64,000 bases of DNA from Agroathelia rolfsii (Eukaryota; Basidiomycota; Agaricomycetes; Amylocorticiales; Amylocorticiaceae). The notes below the pieces were generated by a model. It ran no database searches. It had not been told where the DNA came from and saw only the letters and a program-made list of their open reading frames with translations. Positions 13,156-26,576 of the stretch are shown here, piece by piece. Numbering within the stretch: the first letter of the stretch is position 1; every line of letters begins with the position of its first letter. A program made the translations under genes and the position numbers. The stretch spans positions 3,720,001 to 3,784,000 of the forward strand of contig JABRWF010000002.1 of assembly GCA_018343915.1 (NCBI GenBank), in the 5' to 3' direction.

Positions 13156-15330
13156 ATGGCTTCCAAGAACCTCCCGTTTGAAAAGTATCAGTATGTAAAC
13201 GACAAGAAGGGCACTCGCCTCGTCCAGCTCCCCAGCCAAGAGGAGAACAAGGACGAGGAATCTCCAGTTGACTACAACCCAGGCGGTTATCTCGCCGTCC
13301 GCGTCGGTGATACGTTTAAGGATGAGCGATACATTGTCGTTCGCAAGTTGGGGTGCGTTGATGTTGCTGTTATTCCCCGTATATATACCCTTCTTGCCCT
13401 ATTCTTGAGTAACCATTCAGTCGGCTGACTTACGCAATATTCGCGCAGATGGGGTCATTTCTCGACAGTGTGGCTAGTCAAGGACCAACTGTACGTGATC
13501 TGTCTTCATTCTCGCTCTTCCCTTCGTTTTTTTTTTTAATTGCCACATTTTAGTGAGAACCGCCACTCAGCCCTCAAAGTCGTCAAGTCTGCTGCACGCT
13601 ACGCAGAGACTGCAAGGGACGAGATAAAGCTCCTTTCTAGGGTCGCACAGGCCAACCCGGTCCATCCCGGCCGCCACTTCGTTGTGTCCTTCCTCGACTC
13701 GTTCGACCACCTCGTCATCCCATCCCCCGATAAGCCGTTGTCCTCAGCAGACTCCAGCCATGTTTGCATAGTCTTCGAACCTTTAGGAGAGAATCTCCTT
13801 GCGCTTATAGAGCGCCATAAGAAGTCCGGCGTCCCTGTTGGTCTCGTCAGGCTCATTACCAAGCAAGTTTTACTTGGCCTGCAGTACTTGCATGATGAGT
13901 GTGATCTGGTTCATACCGACATCAAGCCGGAGAACATTAGTATGTCTTCATCGCCATGCCACCCTTTTAAGAGGCTAACCCCTGTCCAGTGATATCGATA
14001 CCTGATGTTGAAGCACATATTCATCAAGAACTCAGTCGATCGCCATCCCCCACGTCTCGCCATGTCGGTGTACCTCTGCCCTCGCGCACCTTACCCCGTA
14101 CAGCACGTTTGCGTGATCGACGTGTGCAGATATTCGACTCACAGCCCCTCTCTTCCCCTAGGAGCATTGCATCTTCGCTAAACGTTGGGAGCTATGGCTT
14201 TAGCTCAACCCTTAACAAACTGGAACCGATTCCCGTCCCAAGCTCTGACCCCGACACGGTTCGGGGCTCGCCCAGCTCATCCTCATCCTCACCATCCATT
14301 TCCCCCATTACCTCGTCGTTAAAGCCCAACGCAGCAGGAGCGATCAACACTCCAGCAAGCTTCAACACGCCTCCGACAAGCATGGGTAGTGCAGTCAGTG
14401 CAATCCAGAAGTTCTTCAAGGTGCCATCAGCACACGGCACTGCGGCCGCAGGATTAACCACTGCTTCCGTTATGGCATCGATCGTACAAAACGAAGCCGA
14501 GACTGTCATCGAGGGCGAGTTGCGCGCCGCTCTATCTTCTTCGATCATTAGCGATAAACCCCCAAGCTCCACCTCATCGTCGGCATCTGTATCGTCTTCT
14601 ACAACTCCACCAGTAATACAGGCGCATCCTGTTGCAGGCCGCTCGCTCTTGTCCCAGACCGCCCCGCCAGATGTAGTCGAGATCAAGCGTGTTGCTGCAA
14701 TTCCGCGTCCGCAACCCATCCTTCCTGCAATTGGTGTGAAGATTGCTGACTTGGGCAACGCAACTCCAAGCAGGAAGCACTACACAGAAGATATCCAGAC
14801 AAGACAATACCGGTGTCCGGAGGCTATCCTTGGGCGGCGCGACTGGGGTGCGCGCGCGGACGTGTGGAGTGTTGCCTGTGTCGTGTTTGAGTTGCTCACG
14901 GCGGAGTATCTATTTGATCCTCGTGGACAAGGCATGCTGTTTAGCAAGGACGATGATCACATGGCGCAGATCATCGAATTAATGGGTGACTTCCCGCTTG
15001 AGGCGAAGATGGGCGGCAAGTACAGCCGAGAGATTTTTGATCACATGGGTACGGGCTTCTATTTTTGGCTTTCGAAATCGATTATATGGTATTGATATGG
15101 ATGACTCTTTCCATATAGGTGCGCTGAGGTACATCAAGACTCTCAAAGACTGGCCACTGGAACGTGTTATGAGAGAGAAGTACTTGTATTCCGAACGTGA
15201 TGCTGCTGCGCTATGTGATTTCCTCGAGCCCATGTTACAGCCTGACATGCGGCAGCGTGCCGATGTGCGCGACCTCGTCGATCACCCTTGGCTAGAGCCC
15301 AGATACGATGATGATTTTGCTGATGTCTAA
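13156..15330 (+). CDS. SR-protein-specific kinase (SRPK/Sky1/Dsk1 family)
   Basis: Exons 13156-13352, 13449-13490, 13554-13939, 13990-15048 and 15119-15330 give 631 residues. The kinase is split, as in SRPKs. The N-lobe has DYNPGGYLAVRVGDTF, the Gly-loop LGWGHFSTVWL and the ATP lysine in ALKVVKS. The catalytic loop is HTDIKPEN. A disordered Ser/Pro spacer of about 220 residues follows. Then come DLGN in place of DFG, DIQTRQYRCPEAILG, and WSVACVVFELLTAEYLFDP. DLGN and the P+1 motif TRQYR are SRPK hallmarks. It should phosphorylate Arg-Ser domains of splicing factors, acting in cytosol and nucleus; the spacer usually governs localisation. An in-frame upstream ATG at 13036 would add 40 residues; 13156 is chosen because the SRPK-like sequence follows it closely. 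Confidence 0.93.
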
Positions 15331-17080
15331 GCACCCTCATTTCCTTTTTCATTTTAATCCTTAGGATTCTTTCATATTAACCTTATTCTTCTTCTTGTTC
15401 CCTAATCTCCTTATCAAGTTTCTTTTCTTGCTATTATTATCCATTCATCCTTCACAAATCTCAAGCTCTTCAATACCTCTTTTTCTTCCATTTCCTGGTT
15501 TCATGATTTAATGCTTCATATCATCATCACGCTTCTCACCCATCACCCATCACACGCACTTACCACCCATATACATAATCCTGCATGCAATCCTCAACAT
15601 ATCCGTCTGTTTCTTTCTACGTGTTCCTATCATCCTAGCAAAAAGAAACACTATGCCCATCTTTTGTTTACGCTGTTGCTACGGCTTTACCCATGACCTA
15701 CCATTACAATACCTACATCATGGTCTTGTTTATTACCGCCTGCATTGCACAGACTCTTTTCCACGCCCTACCACTTTTTTTCTTCTCCTTTTTTTCTTCT
15801 TTCTTTTTAACTCATTGGTTTTGTTTCCTCATATGATGCCAGTTGTCTGTAGATGGGTCCATAGATAGTTTGATTATTTTTTTTCAACTCTTGCGCGTGA
15901 TAGCTACTTAGACGTTATTTTTCAATGTGAACAATTGTCTTTTTAAATATTAGGTGTGAATAGGGTGATACAGCGCGTTGTCATAGTACATTTTCTATTG
16001 TTTTCCAACGGTATACGGGCCTGTATATTGCTCCTAACGGGAGAGTTCCTATTTAAATGAGTATATGCGCCTGAAATTTAAGACCGGGGGGCGGGCGGAA
16101 ATACCCAAGAGTGGTAGTAGATACGAGAAACAAGGATGAAAATTTACTGTAGAATTCTTGAAAGATATCGTCGCAGTTGCATCTATGGGGTGTCTTTGGG
16201 GACTCGCAAATGGCTTGGTAGAAATATTATTACTAGTGTCAAATGCCACTCGGCGGGTGTCGGTAGGCGCGCATTTACTGTACATATTTCTAGAAGCAAC
16301 GTTGCCATGCGGTGGGAGTATCCAAGTATGTCATGTCAGATGAAGAGGAGAGGAGAGGAGAGAGGAGGTCTAGCGGCTGAGGGGGATATTCGATAGTTAC
16401 GGATCCCATCATCGTCGAGACGAGTGAGCCACTGGGACCTCGCTATCGACGCGCGATGTGGCAATTGGCAGCCAGTCCCGAATAGCCGAACTTTTCTCGA
16501 GAAAGAAGTTCCTTTTGCTTCCGAAGTGGGACGAATCTCGTGAGCCACTTTGACTAAAAATGCCACAGAAGCCTGAGAGCACTGCACACGAATTGACTGC
16601 GCAGGAAAAATTATACAAGGCCGCCATTGGCTCGTTTCAATCAGTATGATTGGTGATCAGGCATTGTGATTTTTGCTCCAGCCAGGATATCGGATTGTAT
16701 AGTTTGTATTTGGCGTTATGGCCCGCTGAAAATCATGTGCCGGAGACAAAGCAAGCCTCAGGTCTTTGTAAGCGGCGAAGATGATGCCCATTGGCAAAAT
16801 TTTGCAAATTCAGTCGATGAAATCACTACTGATAGTGATAACAGCGGCGGTATCCAATGTTTCTACAAGCATGAATATATATGTGTTACGAAAGTATCAT
16901 TTATATAGTGATGATACAAAGATGTAGGGAACTCGGAGAAGCCATAGTACTCTGGACTCTCTTTGATCTTGTGCGCTTTTACATTGTTATTCAGTTGGTT
17001 TTGTGACCAATACTCGGGCAATATGATTAGAATAAGCGAAATCAAAATGAAGAGGAGATATAGATCATATTTCATTGGCA

Positions 17081-17178
17081 TGCAGTGCTCATGCATGAGC
17101 GCATGCATGAGCGCATGCACGAGCGCATGCATGAGCGCATGCATGAGTGCATGCATGAGCACATGCATAAGCACTGCA
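17081..17178. repeat. 12-bp tandem repeat array forming an imperfect long palindrome
   Basis: About seven units of ATGAGCGCATGC-type 12-mers with single-base variants. The array is bounded by an exact 9-bp inverted pair, TGCAGTGCT at 17081-17089 and AGCACTGCA at 17170-17178. Because GCATGC is self-complementary, the outer ~30 nt of each side pair with only about four mismatches. Both strands stay open (Met-His-Glu-Arg type repeats on +, Met-His-Ala-Leu on -), which is a by-product of the 12-bp period. Confidence 0.9.
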
Positions 17179-18376
17179 TACCGCGCTCATGGGTTGTCTT
17201 ATGCTGGTGGTCCACCGATTACGGACAAAATAGGCAATTAATTAGAGAACAAAGCAAGGTTTGCTAGTGATAAATTTTCAACCAATAATATCAGAGCTCC
17301 GAAACATGTGAAATTGCAGGCGCTAAATCGATATGATAACATGGGATTTAATATCGATCACTGGCAGAAGTGAAACCCCGCGTAGGATTTGTGAGTTTCT
17401 TTCATAAAATATGCAGATTTTCTACTGGTGTGCACTGGCAACTAGGGGTTTGGCTTATCATTCAAGTATTCAAACCTCGGAACCACCGGGAGTTGCCACC
17501 AGACTCACCACTCCGGCAATAATTTCTTTGCCGATAAATAATCTGACTCTGCTGCACCGCCGGTGCTTCTACGATTATGGTTGCCCTCAATGGTTTTTTA
17601 GAATAGCCACTCAAATATAGCAGCAAAATCTATTTTGTCTATAACGCTGGGAAAGGGCGTCACTGGATTGGTTGGGAAGGTACAGAAGACAGCATACCTT
17701 GTAGTACTAGTATACCATGTGGTTTTTAGCAATCTGCATAACTTCGTCTTATTTTGCTAGTTAGCGTGGTATTATGCCTTTAATTTCGAAAATGGATTCC
17801 AAGTGTGGCTACCTAGCCGGGGAATTTGCTACTATTACTTGCCAATTTAAGGTGGATATTAGATGACAAGCAAAGCAAAGGCAATAAATTCATCATCCCA
17901 AATTTTACTGTTAGTGTATTGACCAGTGCTGCTATTGCTTTTTCTGGACTATAACATATTTGGTATTAATACCGTATTTACAATTTGCTGCAGTAATATT
18001 GCCTTAGATCTTTTGATATAATGTAGTATATCACATTTCTATCTGGGTTTAACAGAGTTGGAAGCATGCATGTGGCTACTACTAGAATAAATAATTGCTA
18101 TTTGTGATTGAGTAACATAAATCACGACATTACAAGGAGCGACTGTAACTTCTGCAATGATTTAATGGTTTTGGCAACTAAGCAAGGTATGAAGAGGCTG
18201 GACTGTTTGACAATTAGAGGGTGCATTGCAACCGGGTCGGATGGTAGTCGGGCATTTGTGGTTCGGGAAGCGCACGTATGGTATACTAGCACTCGCTTAA
18301 GGACATCTCTGCATGCTTTCAGCAATATGTTAATTTATTGATGTGGCATTATAACACCCGCAGCCTTCACCCAGGG

Positions 18377-18383
18377 TATAAAT
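18377..18383 (+). promoter_or_regulatory. TATA box candidate for the 18.6 kb gene
   Basis: TATAAAT about 225 bp upstream of the ATG at 18609, followed by a CT-rich leader. Confidence 0.5.
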
Positions 18384-18608
18384 CAGCTGAACCACGATCT
18401 ACCAGACACCCATATCTCTGCCTTGAATTCTTTTCTGCGTCGATTTTTTTGTGCCCTTTCTCTTTGGTTCTGTAACTGATAAAATTTGTATCATATTTCA
18501 ATTGGCTACTGTCTCCATTAGTATCTTCAATTCTTATTCTCCATTCACTGTATCAATATCAACACTACTTTCTTGCGCACTTTTCTTCCTTGACTCCTCT
18601 CTGCCACT

Positions 18609-20157
18609 ATGGATCCGCATGCGGCACTCCATAATTACCAAGACAATTCTAGTTGTATGGTGACTGTAGAATTTACTGTAAGACTTGACTTTTTGCGTCA
18701 CTATACTAGATGCCACCTTCATTTAACTGACTCATCCATATTTGTTTCACAGGCGAGACCCTCTGACGAACACATTCCAGTAACAAGCACTTATGAAAAT
18801 ATCCCTACCAACAACTCCCTTCTCAACGACCTATTTGAAAATATTAATGATCAATCCTGGGAAACTCAACAGTCTCACCTTCAAGAGCCGCTTCCTGAAC
18901 ACCCCACTCCCTGGATAGCCAATGAGGTACTTGAATTTGTCTCTCTCTCCAAGCTAGCGCAACTAATGTAGATCCACCACATATCCTGTAGTTGCCAGTG
19001 CTCAACATTGAAAACAATATTCCGGTTCCATCAATCCCACTTTACATGCCTGCTGAACTTCCAGTGGCATCTGTTTCTTCGTTACTTCAGGAAGAGGGCC
19101 ATGCTTTTCCATTCCCGGATCTCAACTCCGCGTCACCTTGCACGGATTCTGGCCCGCCATCGTGGGATCTACCATTAGGGCATGAAAATACAGATGAGAA
19201 TCAGCACACCCGCACCACTACTGACGTCGCTCAAGATCCTCCCAGCGCTGACATTAATCATCAACATCAACATCAACATTCTGCTGCTGATGAGGCTTAT
19301 GGAAAATGGCTCGAGTGCCTCAGTCTTGACCAACTGATTGAGCACTTGCTTAGTGGCATACCAACATATTCACAGCCCCGCAGATCCACCGCATATACTC
19401 AGGTCGACTCCCAGGAACCTCCCAAAAACCACACAACCTCTACACTATATGAAGAGGGGATCGACACTAGTTTAGATTCACTGACCGTTTTGTCAAACGA
19501 GGCCCTGGAAGCTCAGAACAAACTCATAGTTGCTCATTTGCAGCCGGCTAGCATGCCTACAACTGAGCTGGTGGCTGATATACTTACAGCTGAACCAACT
19601 GAAGGCACATCCTTGCAAGCTCCTAGTCCCAGCAAAGCTCCATCTGTTGTCGGGTCTTCTCCATCTCTGAGCGATGCTGCTGTGCCTACAAAAGCCAATG
19701 GTTTCGCTTTACCATGGGCCGCGCCTTCGACCGATGCACCTTTTACTTTTCAGGGTAACAATAACGGGAGAACAACAAAGCAGGTAAGCGAAGTCTCCAA
19801 TTGCTATGTTTTTGAACCTTTCCCTCATGATATTTGGCGCTGTATACAGGAGCGAGAGTGCCCCTGGTGCTTCAAGAAGTTTGTGACTACGCAATCGGTG
19901 GCCACAAGGCACATTAACTCTTGCCAAAATAACCCAAACCGAATCCTATGGCGATGCGACATCTGCAGGAAACAGTATGGTTTTGCTGTTACCTGTTGGA
20001 TGAGGTTGAAAGTGCTCATGAACGTACTCACAGGTACTGTCGCATAGATGTCCGCACTACACACATGCAGAAGCAACATCCCAGGGAATATCAACTTATG
20101 AAACAAGGCAAACCATTTCAGCGCTACGCCCAAGCATGGGCAGAGGTTTATTTATGA
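18609..20157 (+). CDS. Zinc-finger protein, C2HC plus C2H2 at C-terminus
   Basis: Exons 18609-18677, 18753-18926, 18992-19783, 19850-19974 and 20034-20157 give 427 residues. The first ~330 residues are low-complexity (Ser, Pro, Thr, acidic) with a His-Gln repeat from tandem CATCAA units near 19260. The C-terminus has C-x2-C-x13-H-x3-C (CPWCFKKF...HINSC) and then C-x2-C-x12-H-x4-H (CDICRKQYCRIDVRTTHMQKQH region). The second finger appears only after removing the 59 nt intron at 19975-20033, which supports the model. Probably a nuclear regulator of the same broad architecture (disordered N-terminus, two terminal fingers) as the genes at 5.8 and 57-58 kb. No target known. Its TATA-plus-leader promoter resembles that of the unknown gene at 10.8 kb. 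Confidence 0.75.
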
Positions 20158-21199
20158 ACATTACCGCTAAATTTGAGCTCCAGAGCCACGATATTTCACT
20201 CTCTTTGCGAACCCCTACAACTTCAACTCAAACGTCACTAGTTCCTTCTTACTCTAGGATATCAACACTCGGATTCCTCATCAACTCTCATCATGCTACA
20301 TACAAATACCCTTGCAAGCGAATATTTCATCTCATTGTTTGAAAAGTGGCACATATATGCATATCATTGTACCGTTTATCTCAAATCACCCATCTCTGAT
20401 TTGCTTTCTATCCCAATTGTAATTTTTGCCACATATGCATCTTTTTCTTATTCTCTTCTCTCCCCTCTTCTTTATTGTGGCTCTATCTTGATTTTATCGC
20501 TGTTGCATGCTGTTGACGCGTATTGAGCGCAAACAGTATAATGCACATAGTCACCGTATCAATATGATGAATTTGAACGCATTGTGAACCGACTCCTACA
20601 ACGGATTTGAAATTAATCAACCACATCGGCGTTTTCAGGAGAAAATTTTGCTTTTATTATTCCCCTGACCAGTACAAACAATTTACTTTGAGTAAAAGAT
20701 TTGGGAAAAATAGCCATCATTTGGTGGTCAACTTAGTCACGTGGCTACTCCTTTTTACTGGTTTTTATTTATTTATTCAGAGTAACGGGATTGGTAAAAG
20801 GATAGGTGACAGTTGCACTGTTCCCTAAGGAACCTGATTACACTGTATGTGTATAGTAAGACCAGGAGTATCAATACTATGTTTTTGTATGACGGCTGAC
20901 TTGTTCATGAGGACAGTACATAGTAGTATAATTGCCGATAGACGACTTAAATAGCAAGATACGGTACAAAGTAGCTTTAGCATGGTGCATATATCGTACC
21001 CTAAGCCCTCTTCAATATGTTTAACTCCCTCTGTTTAAAACCAGAATGTGATGGGAGCGCATTCATCTTTTGGATACACTACTATAAGACTGATAGTATA
21101 TTTATATGCACGATTTTAAATACGTAAATACGTCCCAGATAATCTTGTTCAATGATAATCATGGTTTTTTCCCCAATAAAATGACGTTTTTATTCTTCA
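20158..21199. other. Intergenic spacer between convergent genes, 1.04 kb
   Basis: AT-rich 3' flanks of the zinc-finger gene (+) and the beta-galactosidase (-). No gene or clear repeat seen. Confidence 0.6.
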
Positions 21200-24100
21200 T
21201 TAACCCCGCAGTTGCGCATATCCTGGAGAGTACACGGGTCCGGTAACCGTTTCTCTACCAGTCTCTAAGGTGCCGTACGAGATCAGTTCAAGGTCGGCAA
21301 TCTTTGCGCCCGTTGAATCTGATCCAATGGACTAATATGAGTAATGTTCAAAGAGAAACGGGGAAAAGGTCCTTACCGAGTGCCCAGAGAATAATTGTAA
21401 GGTCATTACTTCCTGAATAGTTTATGATACCCTCTGGAACCTGAGGCCATTTCATGATGAGCGAATCGTCCATAGGTATAAGTGGGGAAATTAAACTAAC
21501 CGGGAACTCTGTTTGCGGTCCTAAGTTAGAAACAAATTTTCCATACTGCCATCCGTTGATATATACCCAAACCCGATAGCTCGAAGTCGAGGTGGGAGTG
21601 AATTGAAGAGCCAGAGGTGATTCAATCCCGCTAGGGATGGAGAGGTTAAAAGAAGTTTTATACACCTGGGCGCCGGCAGAACCGATGCCTATGTACGGTG
21701 TGGACGAATTCCATTCACTATCAGGATATCCAGGAAGCGTGGCACCTGAAACTTGTTTGGAAAAGCAAGGAAAGCTAAAGAGTCTGTACAGCTTACCAAC
21801 TCGTTCTGCCCAGAAACCACCCTCATTAATTGGACCACTAGATGATCAAATAAGAAACATGCTGGAGGAGGTTGAAATATGGCTTCCCATACCGGACTTT
21901 GTCGGGATAATCCTCGCCAAGGAAATTGCCAGTAAGTTTCCATTCATAAAAGTCTCCGCCACCAATTAACTCGTATCCTTGAATCCCACGAGGGTCCTGT
22001 TTTCTTAATTGAGGGTGAATTATGAAAAGAAGAAGAAAATCACTCACTTTGAATTGATCATTGGCATCCCAGTCTTCATCAAGACCTGCAATGGAGAAAA
22101 CGAAAGTGGAAATATTATATATAAGATACCAAGAGTTGAATGCTCAATCACCATTAGAGTCCGCAATCACGGTCAATACATTTGTTCCATTAGATACCGT
22201 GCCGTTGGGGAATGTGAGGTCGCCCTCTCCAGATGATAGGAAATTTCCATTGATATAGATGCTATAGTTGGAACTCAAGCCTCTGGGTTTTGTTAGAGGA
22301 TATCCGTGGTGCATTTACGTATTTGTCTCACCCATCCACAGTTAAATTCACTCCAGTTGCCGTGCCATTAAAATACCCTCGATAGATAAAGCTTCCTGAA
22401 TGGAAGCCTAGTATAATAAATTTAAGCAAGTATTTTGTGTGTGTATTCTCGAGTGAAAGGGAATAATGACCATATGGATCAGCATATAATAGAAGCTTTC
22501 CACCCGTTGGCTGAGTTGGGTCAGTCGTGTTGGTCAAATTAGCTGTAATCCAGGTATTATCATCGAATGACGGAGAAATTTCAGGGAGTGAATCGTAAGA
22601 CTTCCACTGCAGTCGTGATTAATGAGGAACTCGATACATCCAGTAACTCGCGTACCTGGCTTGCTTTTAGTGAAGGTAGAGAAAACGTAGGCGCTTTGGC
22701 CTGAATTTCACCAGAAAGACCGAAACCGAGAGTGCTCTTGGATACGTTGAGTAATATTCCATTCCACGTTATCTCAGAAAGACTTGAAGGTCCAAAGACG
22801 GTTAATGGCGTGGTGCCATTTATGTCACCGACGAGGATGAGTGTAGATCCTGAAACAGAAGCATTTCGAACAAGGTATGGGCCTTGAACCAGAACGGAGG
22901 GGGCGGTGGGGCTTAAGTACCCTGTGAGCGTTTGAGTATCCCAGAACGTATACGCAGTGCTCTTATCTGTGACAATAACAACAGTTGAGCCCCATCGGAT
23001 AATACTAACACCTGATGGTGTTCCCGTAATCACAACAGATCCATCTATGACCTGAGCTCCGACAGAAGAAGAACCAATGATTGTTGGGGTGCTATCACTA
23101 CTACCATTGACGGAGGCTTCGAAGGTCTGGCCATACGAAACATACAAGACCAGGTAATCATAATTATCGATGGTTGTCTGGGTAAGGACCTAAAAACTAA
23201 TTGTAAGCGTATGCACACATTGGCTGCATGGGTAAACCGCATATTAACGTACTTCAGCAGTCGAATAAGTGAGGATACCATTTTTACCAAAAGTATATTG
23301 GGTAACGAGTGTTTTACTCTCTCTTCCAGCAAGGGTAATTTGTCCGCCATACTGTGGGATTGTAATCTGACCCTTTGCAGTCGTAACATTCAACAAGAAA
23401 TTGATTGGCGTGGTTAATCTGTAGAATATGGAATGAGAATTCATAGGATTAAAAAAAGAGAGAAACTAACCTATTGGAAGTTTGGCGGACGACATAATAA
23501 TTTTCTCCTGGATTGCTTCCATTGATGCGTAGTTGTGTGGTATAAATACCCGTATTATTAGTATACGGAGCCCCTGTGGCACTGGCATAGACATCCGTAG
23601 AATAAAGTCTAGGTGATGATTGGTAAAAAAGACCTTGAAGCTTGATTTCGCTATATTTTTCCGACAGGAAACGATTTTCGTGAATGGCCTATGAAGCAAA
23701 ATAACGATAAAGCTTCACGCTTTCATACAGGATAAAACAAGATCTTACCGCTCCATAGTCATAAGACGTATAAACTCCAGGGTATGCAAGGTTCCCCCAG
23801 TTTGTGCCGCCGTAAATCATATAGAAGTTCATAACTTTAGCGCCTTGAGCGATATTGTTCTTGTAAAATACCTTTTACCACGTTGAATTAGCTCAGCCTT
23901 TTCTCTTGAGTGTGAGATGACTTACATTGGTAAAGTTGGCATTCAGCATCTCAAAGCAAGCTTCATATCCAGTACCGCCCCAGGCATCTAGAGTTCCGCC
24001 TATGTATTCGTAACATAGATGAGTACGGAATCATTTAAAGCTCAATTTATGTAGTTGGCACCTTGGAATTCGGTGAGCCATATGGGGCCCCATGGGTCTA

Positions 24101-25478
24101 CGCTTGCGTGTGTCGAAGTAAAGGAATTAGGAACTTCTTCCCACGTACTTGGATTTTTGCAGTCGGCTCCACCTGGATAAGAGTCAAATCCATAGCTGCG
24201 CAAGATGTTAGATCCTATTTTTTTCACAATGCAGCCTGCCATACATGTCAACTTGGCCAGGTCCTATTTCAAGTCATGATTAGATTTTTTCTCACCAACA
24301 CAAGAAAGGGAACTTACCTGATGCAAAACGTCCTGCTTGATGAACGTCGTTGAAATCAAGAGGGATATGGTTGATGCCATCTGTGTGAAAAGCGGCTGTC
24401 AAAGTAGCCATGTAGTCTATGTTTGTTGAGTGAGAAGAGTAAAATTCATTCTCTGCTTGAACAGCTACAATGGCGATGCTATTGAGTAAAAATGTTCAAA
24501 TATGAAGCTATCGTTTTGACCTATCACTGGTCCATTAGGGTATTGATATCGAGATGTTACTGAAGAAAATTGCTGGACATATGATTGCCATGAAGCAATG
24601 TAATCAGTTTCGTTAGTCCGTGCAGTTGCGGGACTCTTGGTAAGCCATCCTGGAAATCCCCCACCAGCTACAAAGTGCGTTTGAGAACAGTCATTCCACT
24701 TATCATAACATAACTCACTCACTCGTTTCAGCCTTGATTGCGATGATAGGTAGCGATTTAGCTGTCAAGAAAAATTACCGGAAAAAAAGACTTACGTTAA
24801 TGTAAGGCTATTATTGTGTGAATATAAAAATGATTTAATAGTCAGAAATTGCGTGAGTAGTTTGAGACTTACGCCAGGTCTGGCTACCACGTATAAACCC
24901 ACTCTCTGAGCCACTTGATAGAAGAGTTCGAGAGATCTATAGTAATCCCAGTTTAAAGATCCTCGTTTTCCTTCTGTCAAGCCCCAGTGAATGTAAATGG
25001 ATACAGCATTTAAACCAGCTGCCTGGAAAGACATTAATAACCCGACTCAAATGTGTCAAAACGCATATACCTTCATCTTTTCAAGTACATCGCCTAGTGG
25101 ATGGTTAGCATACTGTATAAATAAGTCAAGGAAAGTATCATACTCCATAACTGAGGAACAGGAAGCCTGAATGGATGGAATTCACCACTGTATAGGAATA
25201 TTCTATTGTCGCTACATCAGCGACGTTTTTTAGTATGCTTTAGATGCCAGTCTGTGATACCTTTGGCCGTCAACATATAGACTCTCCTGATCGAACTGTA
25301 TCGCTTGGGTTGAGTTTCCATGCTGATATCCTGGGGAGTCTGAGGTATATATGATATATTGAGAGACCACGTCGATACCTAGGTTATAAAATATCATACA
25401 TTCCGGGACAGTGTAGCCACCCAGTGCATTTGCGCCTGCAGCGAGTGCGAGTAAAGTCACAAGGGAGAAGATCTTCAT
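21200..25478 (-). CDS. lacA: Secreted GH35 beta-galactosidase
   Basis: The start is at 25478 (minus strand), with signal peptide [18 protein letters not shown]; the stop is at 21200-21202. About 20 exons join in frame. Family landmarks in order: [62 protein letters not shown] (catalytic acid/base Glu after Asn), VDIYGFDSYP, WLTEFQGG (nucleophile Glu), [13 protein letters not shown] and TSYDYGA. Beta-sandwich domains follow, ending [13 protein letters not shown]. The order and both catalytic glutamates match fungal LacA enzymes, which remove terminal beta-galactose from plant wall polysaccharides. No frameshift was found. Two consecutive micro-exons occur: 24796-24807 (12 nt, PYIN) and 24723-24732 (10 nt). 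The gene stands alone, with convergent and divergent neighbours unrelated to sugar use. Not all exon ends were fixed to the base. Confidence 0.93.
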
Positions 25479-26576
25479 TGCGGGTGAGGAATTATGGCAG
25501 CAAATCGCGAGTATAAGTAGTCCGCCCCAGATGCTTTGAGCTGGTCATGAGGACGTTCGTTTATGAATTTGTATTCACTCTGGCTGCGGCCATATGGGTC
25601 AGCTGCAGTGATGTCCGGTCTACCTCGCTACTCGTCGCACAGGTTTATGGCACTATCTTCTACCGAACATGCTACTATAATAAACAAATATCCGAAATGA
25701 GGTGTAAAAGAGCATTACGGGGGCTATAACAACACGGTTTGAATACAGCGGTAGCGTCCGGGCCCAAAATCCATCTGGTTAAACCTACTGAAATATGGGT
25801 ATATATAGTCTCTTAAAAGAAACTGGTCATTCAGAGGCCGACTAACGCTGTGTCTGACCTGATTCCATCATAGCGCTCGTAGATGTGCCACGTCATAGCT
25901 TCGATCAAAGAGGGAGGGGGCAGGATTGCAATAGCGGTAGGGAGAATTAGGTATCCCATTCAAGATAAGACCAAAGCTTTTCCTATCGTGTCCGAGCCAA
26001 TTTTTCTCCATAAAAATCTTTTGCACACTTTCAATAAGAAGACAGAGCACAAGGCGGCTCTTGCAGGAACATAGACTACAAGTACGTAGTATCCTGGGCC
26101 AGACACGAATGAGCTTGTTTAGCTCGAGTCCATGGCATGAATGAATATCAATCAATAACTTCGACAGATCTTATCCTGAAGAGCCATAGTCTACCCCAGA
26201 TGGCAATGACAGCACTAAAATCCGTCCCAATTTCGAACTTAGGGCTGGTAACCTAGACACCACTGGCTAGACGTGATATTTGTAGACTGTGGATTTTGAG
26301 CACTCCAAGTTGAGCATTGGCTATAAGCTCTTCGTAGAGTCGTTGCCAAATATTATGTTAAGTGCTAGTGGTACATGTGAGAGTATGTATGGGCGTTGTG
26401 TGTGATATAGAAGTAGTACTGTCCATCGCCACGGTTCCGGAGTAGATATTTTCAGTCGTAACATGTTTACATTTCATGTTACATAATCCATAAGTGACTT
26501 CTGGGTGTTCTGAGAACTCGCATACACCCGTCAATGCATCAATGAACCTTCAATTGTATCTAGCTACTCTATTATG
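25479..26576. other. Intergenic spacer, 1.1 kb
   Basis: Upstream region of the beta-galactosidase and 3' flank of the phosphatase gene. A TATATATA run lies near 25800. No gene seen. Confidence 0.6.

Larger units (their letters stand above)
15331..18608. other. Intergenic spacer, 3.3 kb
   Basis: The first ~550 bp are pyrimidine-rich, probably the SRPK 3' UTR and downstream flank. A GAGAG-rich run lies at about 16345-16366. The palindromic tandem array is at 17081-17178. The rest (17.2-18.3 kb) is AT-rich with no credible gene. A 61-codon hydrophobic frame at 16158-16343 was considered and not called. Confidence 0.55.

Noticed and set aside
12786..13166. 126-codon minus-strand frame overlapping the SRPK 5' region
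   Set aside because: No start context, introns or motifs; overlaps the start of a well-supported gene.
14192..14758. 188-codon open frame on the minus strand
   Set aside because: Exact antisense of the Ser/Pro spacer of the SRPK gene; codon-bias shadow.
16158..16343. 61-codon hydrophobic frame (membrane-protein-like)
   Set aside because: Too short, with a competing frame on the other strand and no splice or promoter support; cannot be told from chance.
17085..17267. Met-His-Glu-Arg repeat peptide on + and Met-His-Ala-Leu repeat on -
   Set aside because: A 12-bp repeat is a multiple of three, so open frames follow automatically on both strands; there is no gene context.
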